A stretch of DNA of 51,610 bases from an uncultured Clostridia bacterium (GCA_945923775.1 CAMELR010000019.1:1-51610); one strand, 5' to 3'. Positions 7,901 through 17,256 are shown, numbered from the stretch's first letter. Notes: generated by a model not told the origin, from the letters alone. Program-made: numbers and translations.

Positions 7901-9562
7901 TCATTTCAAGAATACTATGCTGTGCGGCGGGATCTCCAGCTCCCCGGAAAGCGAAGGCTCATCGCCGGACGATACCGCCAGATATCCGCGTATACTCCGG
8001 CTGTCGAGTTCCAGAGCCGCGTCAGAAAGCGCCGCCGCTTCATCGGTGAGATTGTAGACTATCAGGATACTGCTGCCGTTCCAGGTGCGCTTTACCGCCG
8101 CGATATCGCCTCCGGAGTTCCCGGAAAGCTCCAGCACCTCGGTAGTACCCCTTGCGATCTCCGGATTTTCATTGCGGATACGCAGTGCGCGCTTGTAATA
8201 ATTCAGTATCGAATCCGGATCGGAGAGCTGCTTTTCCACGCTCTCGAAACGGTTTTCCTGCCGTTCCATATCCGGAGGACCGTAGGTCAGCCCGGAACCG
8301 TTGTCGTCCCATATCATCGGAGCGCGCTTGTTCTCGTCCCGCCCGCTGCCGGAAAGTCCGATCTCGTCGCCGTAATACATGAACGGCGAGCCGCTCATCG
8401 TCAGCAGCAGCCCGGCGGCTTCCTTTATCCTCGCCGGGTCGTAGCGCAGTATTCCTGCGGCGCGGTCGGTGTCGTGGTTGCCGATGAACGGCGCGTCGAT
8501 ACCGCGTTCGCTGTAACCAGCGATCGTCTGCTCTACCGTTGCCATAGCCTGCGCGAACGACTCCGCAGAGTTCGTCTTTCCGCTGAGGTTCACGGTCTTT
8601 GCTATCTTGCCGTCAGACTCCGCCATCGTGAAGCCGAAAACGCTGTCTATCGAAGAAGCGTAGTACTTCGTGTAGGTGGTGAAGCTCTCCCACACCTCGC
8701 CGACGATATAACAGTCTGGATTTACGCTGTGGCAGTAATCACAGAACCAGTTCAGCACCTCAACGTTCTTGTCGGGGTTTCCGGTGAAATACTCCTTTAC
8801 GGCGTCCAGCCGGAATCCGCCTATCCCCTTATCCAGCCAGAATTTCGCTATCTGCTCGAATTCCTCCCGGACGTCCGGGTTGTCGAGCTGTAACTCCGGC
8901 ATATTTTCGGAGAACACCGCCTGGTACCACTTATTTCCCGTGGGATACCACGCGGCGCTCCCGGCGGGCTTTTCGTCCTCGAAATAATAGTAGCCAACGT
9001 ACTTATTGTGGACCGGGCAGGGCGTTTCGGAAAGGCAATCTTCCTCCGCAGGCGCGCCGCACGGTTCCTGACGAAGGCTCTGGGAAGCCGATTCGAACCA
9101 GGGGTGATAACGCGAGCTGTGGTTCATCACAAGGTCGATGAGCAGGCTTATGCCGCGCTTTTCGCACTCTGCGGAAAGGTTCTCGAAATCCTCCATCGTG
9201 CCGAACTGCGGATCTATGCTGTAGTAGTCCTCCACGCTGTACTTATGATAGGAGCGCGAGGGCATTATCGGCGTGAGCCAGATCCCGTTGAAGCACATGT
9301 CCCGGATATAATCCAGCTTTGAAGTGATGCCGTTCAGGTCGCCGATACCATCGCCGTTGCTGTCGCAGAACGAACCTACGAATATCTGATAGTAGTTCCG
9401 GTAATTGTCGTCGATGATGTTCAGTTCCTGCTCGTATTTGTAGCTGTTCAAACTTGTCATATCTGATGTCTCCGGCGAACTGCACCCGGAAACCAGCACA
9501 GCCGCCGCAGTAAAAACTGTAGCGGCTGTGCGTTTAATGGTGGTTATCCATGAAGATGTCAT
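7901..9562 (-). CDS. GH13 alpha-amylase lipoprotein
   Basis: This 553-residue exported amylase starts at ATG 9562 (site AAGGAG) and overlaps the upstream regulator by ATGA. The signal peptide ends in VLVSGC, so the enzyme should be lipid-anchored outside the membrane. GH13 blocks are present: YQIFVGSF, the calcium loop SNGDGIGD, DLVMNHSS, nucleophile block GFRLDAVK, acid block IVGEVWE and IGNHDTD. It cuts alpha-1,4 links in starch or larger maltodextrins, generating substrates for the MalEFG importer from the same operon. The C-terminal beta domain follows from about residue 470. Subfamily assignment is uncertain; a neopullulanase or maltogenic specificity is possible. Confidence 0.9.
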   Translation of the reverse strand: MTSSWITTIKRTAATVFTAAAVLVSGCSSPETSDMTSLNSYKYEQELNIIDDNYRNYYQIFVGSFCDSNGDGIGDLNGITSKLDYIRDMCFNGIWLTPIMPSRSYHKYSVEDYYSIDPQFGTMEDFENLSAECEKRGISLLIDLVMNHSSRYHPWFESASQSLRQEPCGAPAEEDCLSETPCPVHNKYVGYYYFEDEKPAGSAAWYPTGNKWYQAVFSENMPELQLDNPDVREEFEQIAKFWLDKGIGGFRLDAVKEYFTGNPDKNVEVLNWFCDYCHSVNPDCYIVGEVWESFTTYTKYYASSIDSVFGFTMAESDGKIAKTVNLSGKTNSAESFAQAMATVEQTIAGYSERGIDAPFIGNHDTDRAAGILRYDPARIKEAAGLLLTMSGSPFMYYGDEIGLSGSGRDENKRAPMIWDDNGSGLTYGPPDMERQENRFESVEKQLSDPDSILNYYKRALRIRNENPEIARGTTEVLELSGNSGGDIAAVKRTWNGSSILIVYNLTDEAAALSDAALELDSRSIRGYLAVSSGDEPSLSGELEIPPHSIVFLK

Positions 9563-10590
9563 TCTTTCTCCTTCGGAAGCTCCCGGGAGCATATCTCCCT
9601 GACGGATTCGCGCTCGATAAGCTCCGGGCGCAGCATTACGGACTTGATATGTATTCCGTTTTTCATCTGCTGAAGCATGAAGAACGCCGTCTTTCCGATG
9701 TGTATGCGGTTCTGGCTGAGCGTAGTTATCGGGGGCTGCGAATACTCGGACGGCGGAAGGTTGTCGTAGCCGGTGACGCTGATGTCCCCAGGAACGCTGT
9801 ACCCGGCGTGTATAAGCTCCTTTACCGCCGTGCAAGCGAGAAGGTCGCTTATGCAGACCACTGCGGTGACTCCAGTCTCGGCGATCTCCAGGATACGTTT
9901 TTTCGTGCCCTTCGCCGAGAAATATCCGTACTTCACAGCGGCGGGATCCTCCTCCAGACCAAGCTCTGCCAGGGCGTCGGAATACGCCTGCTTGCGCTCG
10001 ATGGTGACGATGCTGTCAGGCTCGCCGCCGAGGAACCCTATCCGGTCATGCCCCTTCGACCAGAGGTAGCGCACAGCCTGGCGGATACCCTCTGCGCTGT
10101 CGCAGCCGACCCTGGCCACAAGCGGGGAATCAACGTAATTATCCAGCACCACCATCGGGATATTGAAGCTCTTGATGTGCTCAACGAACACCGGGTGCGG
10201 CTTGAATCCGAGGAACACGCTGCCCTCGTAATTACCGCCGGACATGATGGAATAGTAGCTGCCGGTTTTCAGCTCCTCGTCGTTTATCGCAACGATGTTC
10301 ACGCCTATTCCCTGCTCAGCCGCCGCAGCCTGTATTCCCAGGATTATCTCATATCCGAACTGATCTACCTTGTCGTAGTGTATGCTTCCATAGATGAACA
10401 CGATGAGATTGCGGGAATACGCCGTGCGTCCGGTCTTTACCTGGTAGCCCATTTCGCTTGCGCAGCCAAGAATGCGCTCCCGGGTCTTTTCGCTGATGTC
10501 GGTGCCTCCCGAAAGAGCCTTCGACACCGTGCTTTTCGCCATTCCCAGACGGTCGGCTATATCCTGGATAGTTACGTTCTTTCCTGCCAT
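9559..10590 (-). CDS. malR: LacI-family transcriptional regulator of the maltodextrin operon
   Basis: This 343-residue repressor starts at ATG 10590 (site AAGGAG). The N-terminal helix-turn-helix (TIQDIADRLGMAKSTVSKAL) with hinge helix is followed by a periplasmic-binding-protein-like effector domain (about 60-330). Members of the family bind palindromic operators and release them on binding a sugar, often maltose or maltodextrin for genes in this context. It lies inside the operon between the permease and amylase genes. The TTTCGAAA palindromes at the malE promoter are the likely targets, giving autoregulation. The name is an inference from context. Confidence 0.9.
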   Translation of the reverse strand: MAGKNVTIQDIADRLGMAKSTVSKALSGGTDISEKTRERILGCASEMGYQVKTGRTAYSRNLIVFIYGSIHYDKVDQFGYEIILGIQAAAAEQGIGVNIVAINDEELKTGSYYSIMSGGNYEGSVFLGFKPHPVFVEHIKSFNIPMVVLDNYVDSPLVARVGCDSAEGIRQAVRYLWSKGHDRIGFLGGEPDSIVTIERKQAYSDALAELGLEEDPAAVKYGYFSAKGTKKRILEIAETGVTAVVCISDLLACTAVKELIHAGYSVPGDISVTGYDNLPPSEYSQPPITTLSQNRIHIGKTAFFMLQQMKNGIHIKSVMLRPELIERESVREICSRELPKEKE

Positions 10591-10602
10591 GCGTTTTTCT
10601 CC

Positions 10603-11478
10603 TTAACCCTTTACTGCGCCGCCTGTTACGCCTCCTACGTAATACTTCTGCATTACGATGAACAGCGCGCCTATCGGGATAGATACCAGCACGGCTCCTG
10701 CCGCGAACTGGGTGTAGTATGCGCCGATGAACTCACGCTCCAGCATTTTGAACATGCCTAGCGCAACGGTGTAGCTGTCATAGTTCGCGCCGCAGATCAT
10801 GCTCGGGAAGATGTAATCCACCCAAGGAGCCATGAACGTTGTCAGCACGGTGTACACGATTATCGGCTTTGAAAGCGGTACGGTTATCTTGAAGAACACC
10901 TGGGATCTTGTCGCACCGTCAAGGTAGGCGGATTCGTCAAGGGATTTCGGTATCGTATCGAAGAATCCCTTCGCGATATAGTATGTCAGTCCCGAACCGG
11001 AAATGTACACCAGCGTGAGGCATACCAGCGGATTCTCAGTGAGACCCAGACCCTTTAATATGTAGTATATAGCTACCATCGACATGAATCCGGGGAACAT
11101 TCCGAGGATAAGCGCAATGTTCATCATCGGCTTTCTCATCTTGAAGCGGAGGCGGCTGAGCGCGTAGGACACCGCCAGCACGATGAATGTCGAACCGATG
11201 CAGGATACTACAGCCACGATGAACGTGTTGAGAAACCACTGCGAGAACTTGAACTGCTGATCTTCAAACAGCAGGCGCGTATAGTTGTCAAGGGTGAAGC
11301 CCTTCGGCCAGAAGTAGCTTGTGTAGGAGCCGGGCTCCGCACGGAACGATGTCAGGATAATCCACATCAGCGGGAGTATCCAGATGATACCGAGCACCAG
11401 AAGCACTATCTGGATAACGATGTTGACGGTCTTCTGCTGCCTTGAATAGGAGCGGGAATAGAATCTGTCCTCTTTCAT
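10603..11478 (-). CDS. malG: Maltodextrin ABC transporter permease (MalG type)
   Basis: This 291-residue inner membrane protein has about six transmembrane segments and the EAA loop ESAYLDGATRSQVFFKI that contacts the ATPase. The N-terminus (KEDRFYSRSYSRQQK) is cytoplasmic and basic. Its ATG shares a base with the malF stop codon (TAATG), so the two are likely translationally coupled. Together with MalF it forms the channel for maltodextrins delivered by MalE. No ATPase gene follows; Firmicutes sugar importers of this class commonly borrow a shared MsmX/MsmK-like ATPase. Confidence 0.93.
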   Translation of the reverse strand: MKEDRFYSRSYSRQQKTVNIVIQIVLLVLGIIWILPLMWIILTSFRAEPGSYTSYFWPKGFTLDNYTRLLFEDQQFKFSQWFLNTFIVAVVSCIGSTFIVLAVSYALSRLRFKMRKPMMNIALILGMFPGFMSMVAIYYILKGLGLTENPLVCLTLVYISGSGLTYYIAKGFFDTIPKSLDESAYLDGATRSQVFFKITVPLSKPIIVYTVLTTFMAPWVDYIFPSMICGANYDSYTVALGMFKMLEREFIGAYYTQFAAGAVLVSIPIGALFIVMQKYYVGGVTGGAVKG

Positions 11479-12971
11479 TACTGGAACGCCTCCTCATTCT
11501 TGTAAGATGCCGATCTGCGGAACGTGATGAGCGACAGCAGCGAGCAGATGATGAATACCAGAATGCCGATCGTCGCAGCGTAGCTGTAGTCGCGGGAGTT
11601 GACGGTCAGCTTGTACAGCCATGTTACCAGCAGGTCGGTCTTGCCCGCCTGGTAGTAATCCAGCGTTGCCGGAGTTCCTCCGGTAAGGAAGTAGATGACG
11701 TTGAAGTTGTTGATGTTGCCGACAAGCTGGGTGATAAGGTACGGAGTGGTAACGAACAGCACATACGGCATCGTGATCTTGGTGAACATTACGAACGGGG
11801 AAGCTCCGTCAATTCTTGCGGCTTCGTAGAGATCCTCCGGAATGTTCATCAGGATACCGGAAACTATCAGCATTGTGTACGGAATACCTATCCACAGGTC
11901 AACTATGATTACCGTCACGCGCGCCCAGGTGGGGTCGGTGAAGAACGGAAGCGGCGAGCTTATCCAGCCAAGCTCCTGGAGCAGGACGTTAACGGGGCCT
12001 GCCTCTGCGAGGACGTTCTTCATTACCAGCAGCGAAACGAACTGCGGAACTGCGATGGCGAGAACGAAAAGCGTACGGTAGAAAGCCTTGAAGCGAATGC
12101 CCTTCTTATTGATGAGCATTGCAAGAATGATTCCGAGCAGATAGTTAAGGAACGTCGCAAATACCGCCCAGACCAGCGTCCACGCGAGGACCGGCCAGAA
12201 TGTATGTCCGATGGTGGAATCGCTTCCGAGAATGACCTTGAAGTTGTCAAGACCTATCCAGGTGAACAGGTTCGCAGGCACCTGGTGATCCTTATCGTAG
12301 TTGGTGAACGCGAGGGAGATCATGTATACCAGCGGAACTATCGTGAATACGACAACGCCGGTAACAGGGATAAACAGCAGCGTCTTGTGGAACTGCTCGT
12401 CAAGCAGGGACTTGATGTCGTCAACGAAGCCCGGGAGCTTCTTGCCCGCCTTTTTCAGGCGTTCCGCGGTGTCCGCGGAGTGAATGCTCTGAACCCACAG
12501 GAACAGGAACACCACCGTAATGAACAGCGCGAAGATACCGTAGAGAAGTATCAGCATGGAGTTGTCGCCGTCCTGGAGCACGTCAATGCCGAGGGACTCG
12601 TCGAAGTGCCAGCCGCGCTGAACGGTACCGAGGTTCCGCAGCCCTGCGAGGAACCCGAATCCGGTGTCTATCATGAAGCCGAAGTAAGCCACCTCAGCCG
12701 CGAGGTACATCAGACCTTTTATGATCTGTCCGCGGAACAGGCTGCCCGCGCCCATCACGATGTACGACAGCTTGGTAAGGATACCGCCGTGTACGAACGT
12801 ACGTCCGAGCCACGCGAAGCCTCCGCCTATCTTCTTGAAGAACTTGGCGAGCGCGCCTGGGATACTCATGAAGAAATGAGCAATGCCCATGCCGAGCGCC
12901 TTGAAGAATTCCGTCACACGGAACAATACTTTTTTGTACCATGGGAGTACGAAGTAATCAATTCTTGTCAT
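11478..12971 (-). CDS. malF: Maltodextrin ABC transporter permease (MalF type, long N-terminus)
   Basis: This 497-residue permease starts at ATG 12971 after a consensus AGGAGG. The C-terminal 290 residues hold the usual permease domain with the EAA loop EDLYEAARIDGASPFVMF. The first about 200 residues are an extension with several extra hydrophobic stretches (near 55-100 and 140-165) and a charged amphipathic segment, longer than in many family members. It pairs with MalG in the membrane. The first gene of the operon, malE, is separated from it by 266 nt carrying a hairpin and a short tandem repeat. Confidence 0.92.
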   Translation of the reverse strand: MTRIDYFVLPWYKKVLFRVTEFFKALGMGIAHFFMSIPGALAKFFKKIGGGFAWLGRTFVHGGILTKLSYIVMGAGSLFRGQIIKGLMYLAAEVAYFGFMIDTGFGFLAGLRNLGTVQRGWHFDESLGIDVLQDGDNSMLILLYGIFALFITVVFLFLWVQSIHSADTAERLKKAGKKLPGFVDDIKSLLDEQFHKTLLFIPVTGVVVFTIVPLVYMISLAFTNYDKDHQVPANLFTWIGLDNFKVILGSDSTIGHTFWPVLAWTLVWAVFATFLNYLLGIILAMLINKKGIRFKAFYRTLFVLAIAVPQFVSLLVMKNVLAEAGPVNVLLQELGWISSPLPFFTDPTWARVTVIIVDLWIGIPYTMLIVSGILMNIPEDLYEAARIDGASPFVMFTKITMPYVLFVTTPYLITQLVGNINNFNVIYFLTGGTPATLDYYQAGKTDLLVTWLYKLTVNSRDYSYAATIGILVFIICSLLSLITFRRSASYKNEEAFQ

Positions 12972-13133
12972 TGCATTTACCTCCTGAAATATATCGGCGC
13001 TTTGTGCAGTTTCAGTGCGGCTTTTCAGGAGACATACAGTTTATTATATCACCATAACAGCCGACTGTCAATACGGGCAAAATAGGGATCAAAGCGGCAT
13101 TGAAACTGCATAAAGCAGATATTTTCCATTTCT

Positions 13134-13160
13134 GCGGGCGGCTTTGGGAGATCCGCCCGC
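13134..13160 (-). terminator. Intercistronic hairpin between malE and malF
   Basis: GCGGGCGG (13134-13141) pairs perfectly with CCGCCCGC (13153-13160). There is no U-tract on the minus strand, so it is more likely an mRNA-stabilising or attenuating structure that keeps malE expression above malFG. The remainder of 12972-13237 holds only the malF ribosome site and the tandem repeat. Confidence 0.5.
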
Positions 13161-13206
13161 ATTATGGAAAGGGGAGAAACCTATTTATTTAGGATTGGAT
13201 ATCTTA

Positions 13207-13235
13207 GTTACGTGGTTACGTGGTTACGCGGTTAC
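13207..13235. repeat. 8-bp tandem repeat directly after the malE stop
   Basis: Three consecutive units of GTTACGTG (the third reads GTTACGCG) plus a partial GTTAC lie 2 nt beyond the malE stop codon at 13240-13238. Confidence 0.8.
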
Positions 13236-13237
13236 TA

Positions 13238-14551
13238 TCAGCCGAGGGTGGCCAGAACGGAGTTAACGTAAGCGTCGAGCTTCTCCTGGAGGTTATCCTT
13301 GGTGCAGGTGCCTGCGATGATCTCCTGACCGAATGCTTCCGCAGGAGTCCAGAAGTTCTGTACCTGGGGAATGGAGGTCTGAACGGTTGCGTACTGAGCC
13401 TGCTGTGCAAGCGCTGCAACTGCGATGTTGGAGGAAAGCGCCTCGGTGTCGTTGGAAAGCTCGATGTTGGTAGGAGCTAAGGAACGATTCTCAAATCTGT
13501 ACTTCTGGTTTTCCTTGTTGGTGAGCCATTCTGCAAGCTCCATAGCCTCGACCGGGTGCTTGGTCTCGGAGTTTACGCCCATGATCTTGAAGTTTGCCAT
13601 GCTGCCCATCTGAACGGTCTCGCCGTTGGAGAGGGTGAAGGTCGGGAGCTTGGTTGCTGCGTAGTTATCGCCGAGGGAAGCCTGGATATCGCCTGCGTTC
13701 CATGTGCCGGTAACTGCCGCTGCGATGGTGCCGTCTGCGAAACCTGCTCTGATGAGGGAGTCGTCGAAGTTAGCGCCGTACTTGGGGTTGTTTACGAGGT
13801 CGATGAGGTACTCGCCTACCATGTAGCCGCGCTCATTGTTGAAGTCGCACTGTGTGGGATCGGTTCCGTCCGGACCGAACAGTGTGCAGCCTGCGCCGAA
13901 GAAGAACGCTGTCTGATACCAGCCGTTGTCGGTGTCGAACGCGAAGTTGGTGGTAACGCCTTCGATATCCTTGCTCATGATCGCCTCAAGGGACTGCACG
14001 TCCTCCTCGGTGAGCTTGGACTTGTCGTAATACATGAAGTATGTATCGGAGATGTGAGGATATCCGTACAGCTCGCCGTCAATGGAAGCTGCTGCGATGG
14101 AAGCCTCGGTATTCTCGGCTACGATCTGATCCTTGTTTCTGGTTACTCTGTAGAGCGCGCCTGCTTCAACGAGAGTAGCGGTCTGGTCGGAAGCGAATGC
14201 GAAAACGTCAGCCGCTGCGGAAACGTCCTTGAGGACTTCCTTCTGTGCGTCAGCCTCGCTGACTACACCGTAGGTGAATTCGAACTTCTTGTCGGGGTTT
14301 GCTGCTGCGAACGCGTCGCACATTGCCTTGGTGGATTCCTGACCCTCCTGGGAAGCCCACACGGTGAGGTTGATCACCTCATCGGAAGCTGCGCCGCCAT
14401 CGTTCGCTGCGGAGCTGCTGTTGTTCGCTGCGGAGCTGCCGTCCGCGCTGCTTCCTGCGGAAGAGCCTCCGTTGCTGCTGGAGCAGCCGGCGAACATTAC
14501 GCCTGCCATTGCTGCGGCTGTGATGGCTGTCATGATCTTTCTGATCTTCAT
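13238..14551 (-). CDS. malE: Maltodextrin-binding lipoprotein
   Basis: This 437-residue extracellular solute-binding protein starts at ATG 14551 (site AGGAGG). The signal peptide ends in the lipobox VMFAGC (Cys about 23). A Ser/Gly/Ala/Asn-rich linker runs to about residue 55, then the family 1 binding fold starts at INLTVWASQEGQE. It should capture maltodextrins at the cell surface and pass them to MalFG. The operon has a consensus promoter and several palindromes upstream, consistent with substrate-regulated, high-level expression. Specificity for maltodextrins is inferred from the amylase, pullulanase, MalQ and phosphorylase neighbours. Confidence 0.92.
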   Translation of the reverse strand: MKIRKIMTAITAAAMAGVMFAGCSSSNGGSSAGSSADGSSAANNSSSAANDGGAASDEVINLTVWASQEGQESTKAMCDAFAAANPDKKFEFTYGVVSEADAQKEVLKDVSAAADVFAFASDQTATLVEAGALYRVTRNKDQIVAENTEASIAAASIDGELYGYPHISDTYFMYYDKSKLTEEDVQSLEAIMSKDIEGVTTNFAFDTDNGWYQTAFFFGAGCTLFGPDGTDPTQCDFNNERGYMVGEYLIDLVNNPKYGANFDDSLIRAGFADGTIAAAVTGTWNAGDIQASLGDNYAATKLPTFTLSNGETVQMGSMANFKIMGVNSETKHPVEAMELAEWLTNKENQKYRFENRSLAPTNIELSNDTEALSSNIAVAALAQQAQYATVQTSIPQVQNFWTPAEAFGQEIIAGTCTKDNLQEKLDAYVNSVLATLG

Positions 14552-14587
14552 AATAAATTCCTCCTGAACGTTTCGTTCGTATTGTTC

Positions 14588-14705
14588 ATTTCGAAACTTG
14601 TATTTTGTTTCGAAACAAAGTTTCCGAAATATTCACTCGCAGCATTTGCATGACTGCGAGCGAACCTTACGGCGTGTTTCGAAATCTTTTTGTTTGATTC
14701 GAAAT
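14588..14705 (-). promoter_or_regulatory. Cluster of LacI-type operators in the malE leader
   Basis: Several TTTCGAAA-type palindromes lie between the -10 box and the malE start: TTTCGAAAC near 14590, a perfect 16-bp palindrome TTTGTTTCGAAACAAA at 14604-14619, GTTTCGAAAT at 14677-14686 and ATTCGAAAT at 14697-14705. The position downstream of the promoter suits repression, and the repressor encoded at 9559-10590 is the obvious candidate. Confidence 0.7.
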
Positions 14706-14714
14706 CTTGATTTT

Positions 14715-14742
14715 ATTATAACAGAAAAAACTGTTTTGTCAA
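14715..14742 (-). promoter_or_regulatory. Promoter of the malE operon
   Basis: On the minus strand TTGACA (14742-14737), a 16-nt spacer and TATAAT (14720-14715). The leader to the ATG is about 157 nt and contains the operator cluster. Confidence 0.82.
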
Positions 14743-14837
14743 GCGATTTTGCACAAAAAAATCTCACAATCGCCAAAACTATTGTAAATTCGGCACGATA
14801 AACAAATCACACCATAGTGTATTTGTGAATTATGGCA

Positions 14838-14855
14838 ACGTTTCCGCTGAAACGT
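14838..14855 (-). terminator. Hairpin after glgP
   Basis: ACGTTTC (14838-14844) pairs with GAAACGT (14849-14855) around a 4-nt loop, about 20 nt beyond the glgP stop. No U-tract follows, so termination is uncertain. The rest of 14743-14873 shows nothing recognisable. Confidence 0.3.
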
Positions 14856-14873
14856 ACGTTACACCGCATTTTA

Positions 14874-17240
14874 TTACAGGGAAACCTTTCCGATATGCCA
14901 GATATCGTCCGCATATTCGGCGATGGTGCGGTCTGAGCTGAACTTTCCTGCGCTGCATATGTTCAGCCAGCACTTCTTTGCGAAGGCAAGGCTGTCGCGG
15001 TAGTCGCGGTTAGCGGCGAGCTTGGCGTCAACGTAGCTCCTGAGGTCGCCGAGCAGGTAGTAGTGATCCGGAACATGCCAGCTTGCGCCCTCCATGAGCG
15101 CGTAATACAGTTCGCGGAACGCTCCGGTGCCGCCGTCGGAAACGGTACCGTCGATAAGGGAGCTTACGACGCGCTTTATCTTCGGGTCGGATTCGGCGAT
15201 ATCGCGGGGAATGTAGTTCGGCATAATGCGCTCGAGCTCCTCGACGGTCGCGCCGAAGATGTACTCGTTCTCTGCACCGGCTTCCTCTGCTATCTCGACG
15301 TTTGCGCCGTCAAGCGTGCCGAGAGTTACCGCGCCGTTGAGCATGAACTTCATGTTGCCGGTGCCGGAAGCCTCGGTTCCCGCCGTGGATATCTGCTCGG
15401 AAATATCAGCCGCAGCGACCAGCTTCTCCGCATAGGATACGCGGTAGTTGCTTACGAATATGACGTTCAGCAGATCCTTTGTCGCCGGGTCGGAATTGAC
15501 CAGCTTTGCGACCTCGTTGATGTACTTGATGATGCCCTTCGCGCGGTAATATCCCGGCGCGGACTTTGCGCCGAAGATGAACGTAGTCGGTGTGAAATCC
15601 TTTATGTTGCCGTCCTTGATCTCATAGTAGAGGTAGAGTATCGAGAACGCGTTGAGAAGCTGACGCTTGTACTCGTGCAGGCGCTTTATCTGGATATCGA
15701 AGATGTGACCGGGGTCAACCTTCACGCCGTCCGACTTCTCGATGAACTCCGCGAGCTGCTGCTTCTTGGTTTTCTTTATTTCCATGAAGCGGCGGAGCAC
15801 GCTCTCATCGTCTGCGTACTTCTTCAGCTCCTTGAGCCTGTCGAGGTCAGTCACCCAACCCTCGTCCCCGAGAAGCTCGGTGATGAGCGCGGAGAGCTCG
15901 CGGTTGCAGAGAGCCAGCCAGCGGCGCTGTGTGATACCGTTAGTCTTGTTCTGGAAGCGCTCCGGATACAGCTCATACCACTCCTTGAGCACAGTCGTGC
16001 GGAGAAGATCGGTGTGGATAGCCGCAACGCCGTTGACATACGAAGAACCGAACACCGCGATATTCGCCATGTGAACGGTGCCGTTCTTTATCAGGCGCAT
16101 AACAGCGCGCTTTTCCTGCGGAACTCCACGGCGGTGCATTTCGGATTCGAACGCCTCGCTGAGCATGATAATTACATTGTACACCTCGGGGAGTATCTTC
16201 TCGATGAGGCGGCTGTCCCACTTCTCGAGAGCCTCCTGCATGATGGTGTGGTTGGTGTAGTTGAACACGCGCTGCGCCGCGCTGAAAGCCTTGTCGAAGC
16301 TCCAGCCCTCGTCGCGCATTACAACGCGGATAAACTCCGGAAGCGCAATAACTGGGTGGGTGTCGTTCATCTGAATGCAGTTGTAGTCCGCGAAATTCTC
16401 CATCGTGCCGAACTGCTTCTTGTGCTTTCTGATGAGGTCAGCGACCGCGGCTGCGGAGAAGAAATACTCCTGCTTTAAGCGGAGAAGCTTTCCTGCCTCG
16501 GTCTCGTCGTTCGGGTAGAGCACGCGGGAGATGTCCTCGGCTGCGCGCTTCTTCTCGCCGGCTTCGGTGTACCTGCTCTGGTTGAACAGGTCAAAATCGA
16601 ACTCGTCGTCGGTCTCAGCCTGCCAGAGGCGCAGCGTGCCGACATTCTCGGTGCCGTAACCGATGACCGGATAGTCATACGGAACTGCGTTCACATCGCC
16701 GTCAGCAAAGTGGACAACAACTTTCTCCTGATCGCGGCGAATGCTCCACGGGTCGCCCTGGCGCTGCCAGTTGTCGGCGGTCTCCGTCTGGAATCCGTCC
16801 TTGATACCCTGCTTGAACAGTCCGTACTTGTAGCGTATTCCGTAGCCGTCAAGCGGAAGGTCGAGCGCCGCGGCGCTGTCCAGGAAGCACGCTGCAAGTC
16901 TGCCCAGGCCGCCGTTGCCGAGCGCCGCGTCCTCTATCTCCTCGAACTCGTTTATATCCGCGCCGAGCTCCTTCAGACCTTCAGCGGTGCTGTCCAGCAG
17001 ACCGAGACACAGCAGGTTATTGTACACCGCTCTGCCCACCAGGAACTCCATTGAAAGGTAGCTTGCCTTGCGCGCCCTGTCATGAGCCGCGCGGCTTTTC
17101 TCCCACGCCGGGGAAAGCTCCTCCATAACAAGCCCGGAAACCGCGCAGTGGAGCTGCTCCGGAGTAAGCTCCTTCGGCTGTGCGTGGTACTCCTTCTCGC
17201 AGCGGGCGGTCAGTTTTTCCTTGAAATTCTCGATTTTCAT
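14874..17240 (-). CDS. glgP: Glycogen/maltodextrin phosphorylase
   Basis: This 788-residue GT35 phosphorylase starts at ATG 17240 (site AAAGGAG). The length is usual for bacterial members. The active-site region TEASGTGNMKFMLNGAV contains the lysine that binds pyridoxal phosphate, and GTLDGANVEI follows. The early block YLSMEFLVGR and GNGGLGRLAACF are typical. It releases glucose 1-phosphate from the non-reducing ends of alpha-1,4-glucans in the cytoplasm. The gene lies 16 nt after malQ, a classic pairing: MalQ rebuilds chains long enough for the phosphorylase to use. Confidence 0.95.
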   Translation of the reverse strand: MKIENFKEKLTARCEKEYHAQPKELTPEQLHCAVSGLVMEELSPAWEKSRAAHDRARKASYLSMEFLVGRAVYNNLLCLGLLDSTAEGLKELGADINEFEEIEDAALGNGGLGRLAACFLDSAAALDLPLDGYGIRYKYGLFKQGIKDGFQTETADNWQRQGDPWSIRRDQEKVVVHFADGDVNAVPYDYPVIGYGTENVGTLRLWQAETDDEFDFDLFNQSRYTEAGEKKRAAEDISRVLYPNDETEAGKLLRLKQEYFFSAAAVADLIRKHKKQFGTMENFADYNCIQMNDTHPVIALPEFIRVVMRDEGWSFDKAFSAAQRVFNYTNHTIMQEALEKWDSRLIEKILPEVYNVIIMLSEAFESEMHRRGVPQEKRAVMRLIKNGTVHMANIAVFGSSYVNGVAAIHTDLLRTTVLKEWYELYPERFQNKTNGITQRRWLALCNRELSALITELLGDEGWVTDLDRLKELKKYADDESVLRRFMEIKKTKKQQLAEFIEKSDGVKVDPGHIFDIQIKRLHEYKRQLLNAFSILYLYYEIKDGNIKDFTPTTFIFGAKSAPGYYRAKGIIKYINEVAKLVNSDPATKDLLNVIFVSNYRVSYAEKLVAAADISEQISTAGTEASGTGNMKFMLNGAVTLGTLDGANVEIAEEAGAENEYIFGATVEELERIMPNYIPRDIAESDPKIKRVVSSLIDGTVSDGGTGAFRELYYALMEGASWHVPDHYYLLGDLRSYVDAKLAANRDYRDSLAFAKKCWLNICSAGKFSSDRTIAEYADDIWHIGKVSL

Positions 17241-17256
17241 GTGATGGCTCCTTTCG

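Noticed and set aside
13207-13235. Possible CRISPR-like array of short repeats
   Set aside because: Units are 8 bp with no spacers and no cas genes are present; it is a simple tandem repeat.
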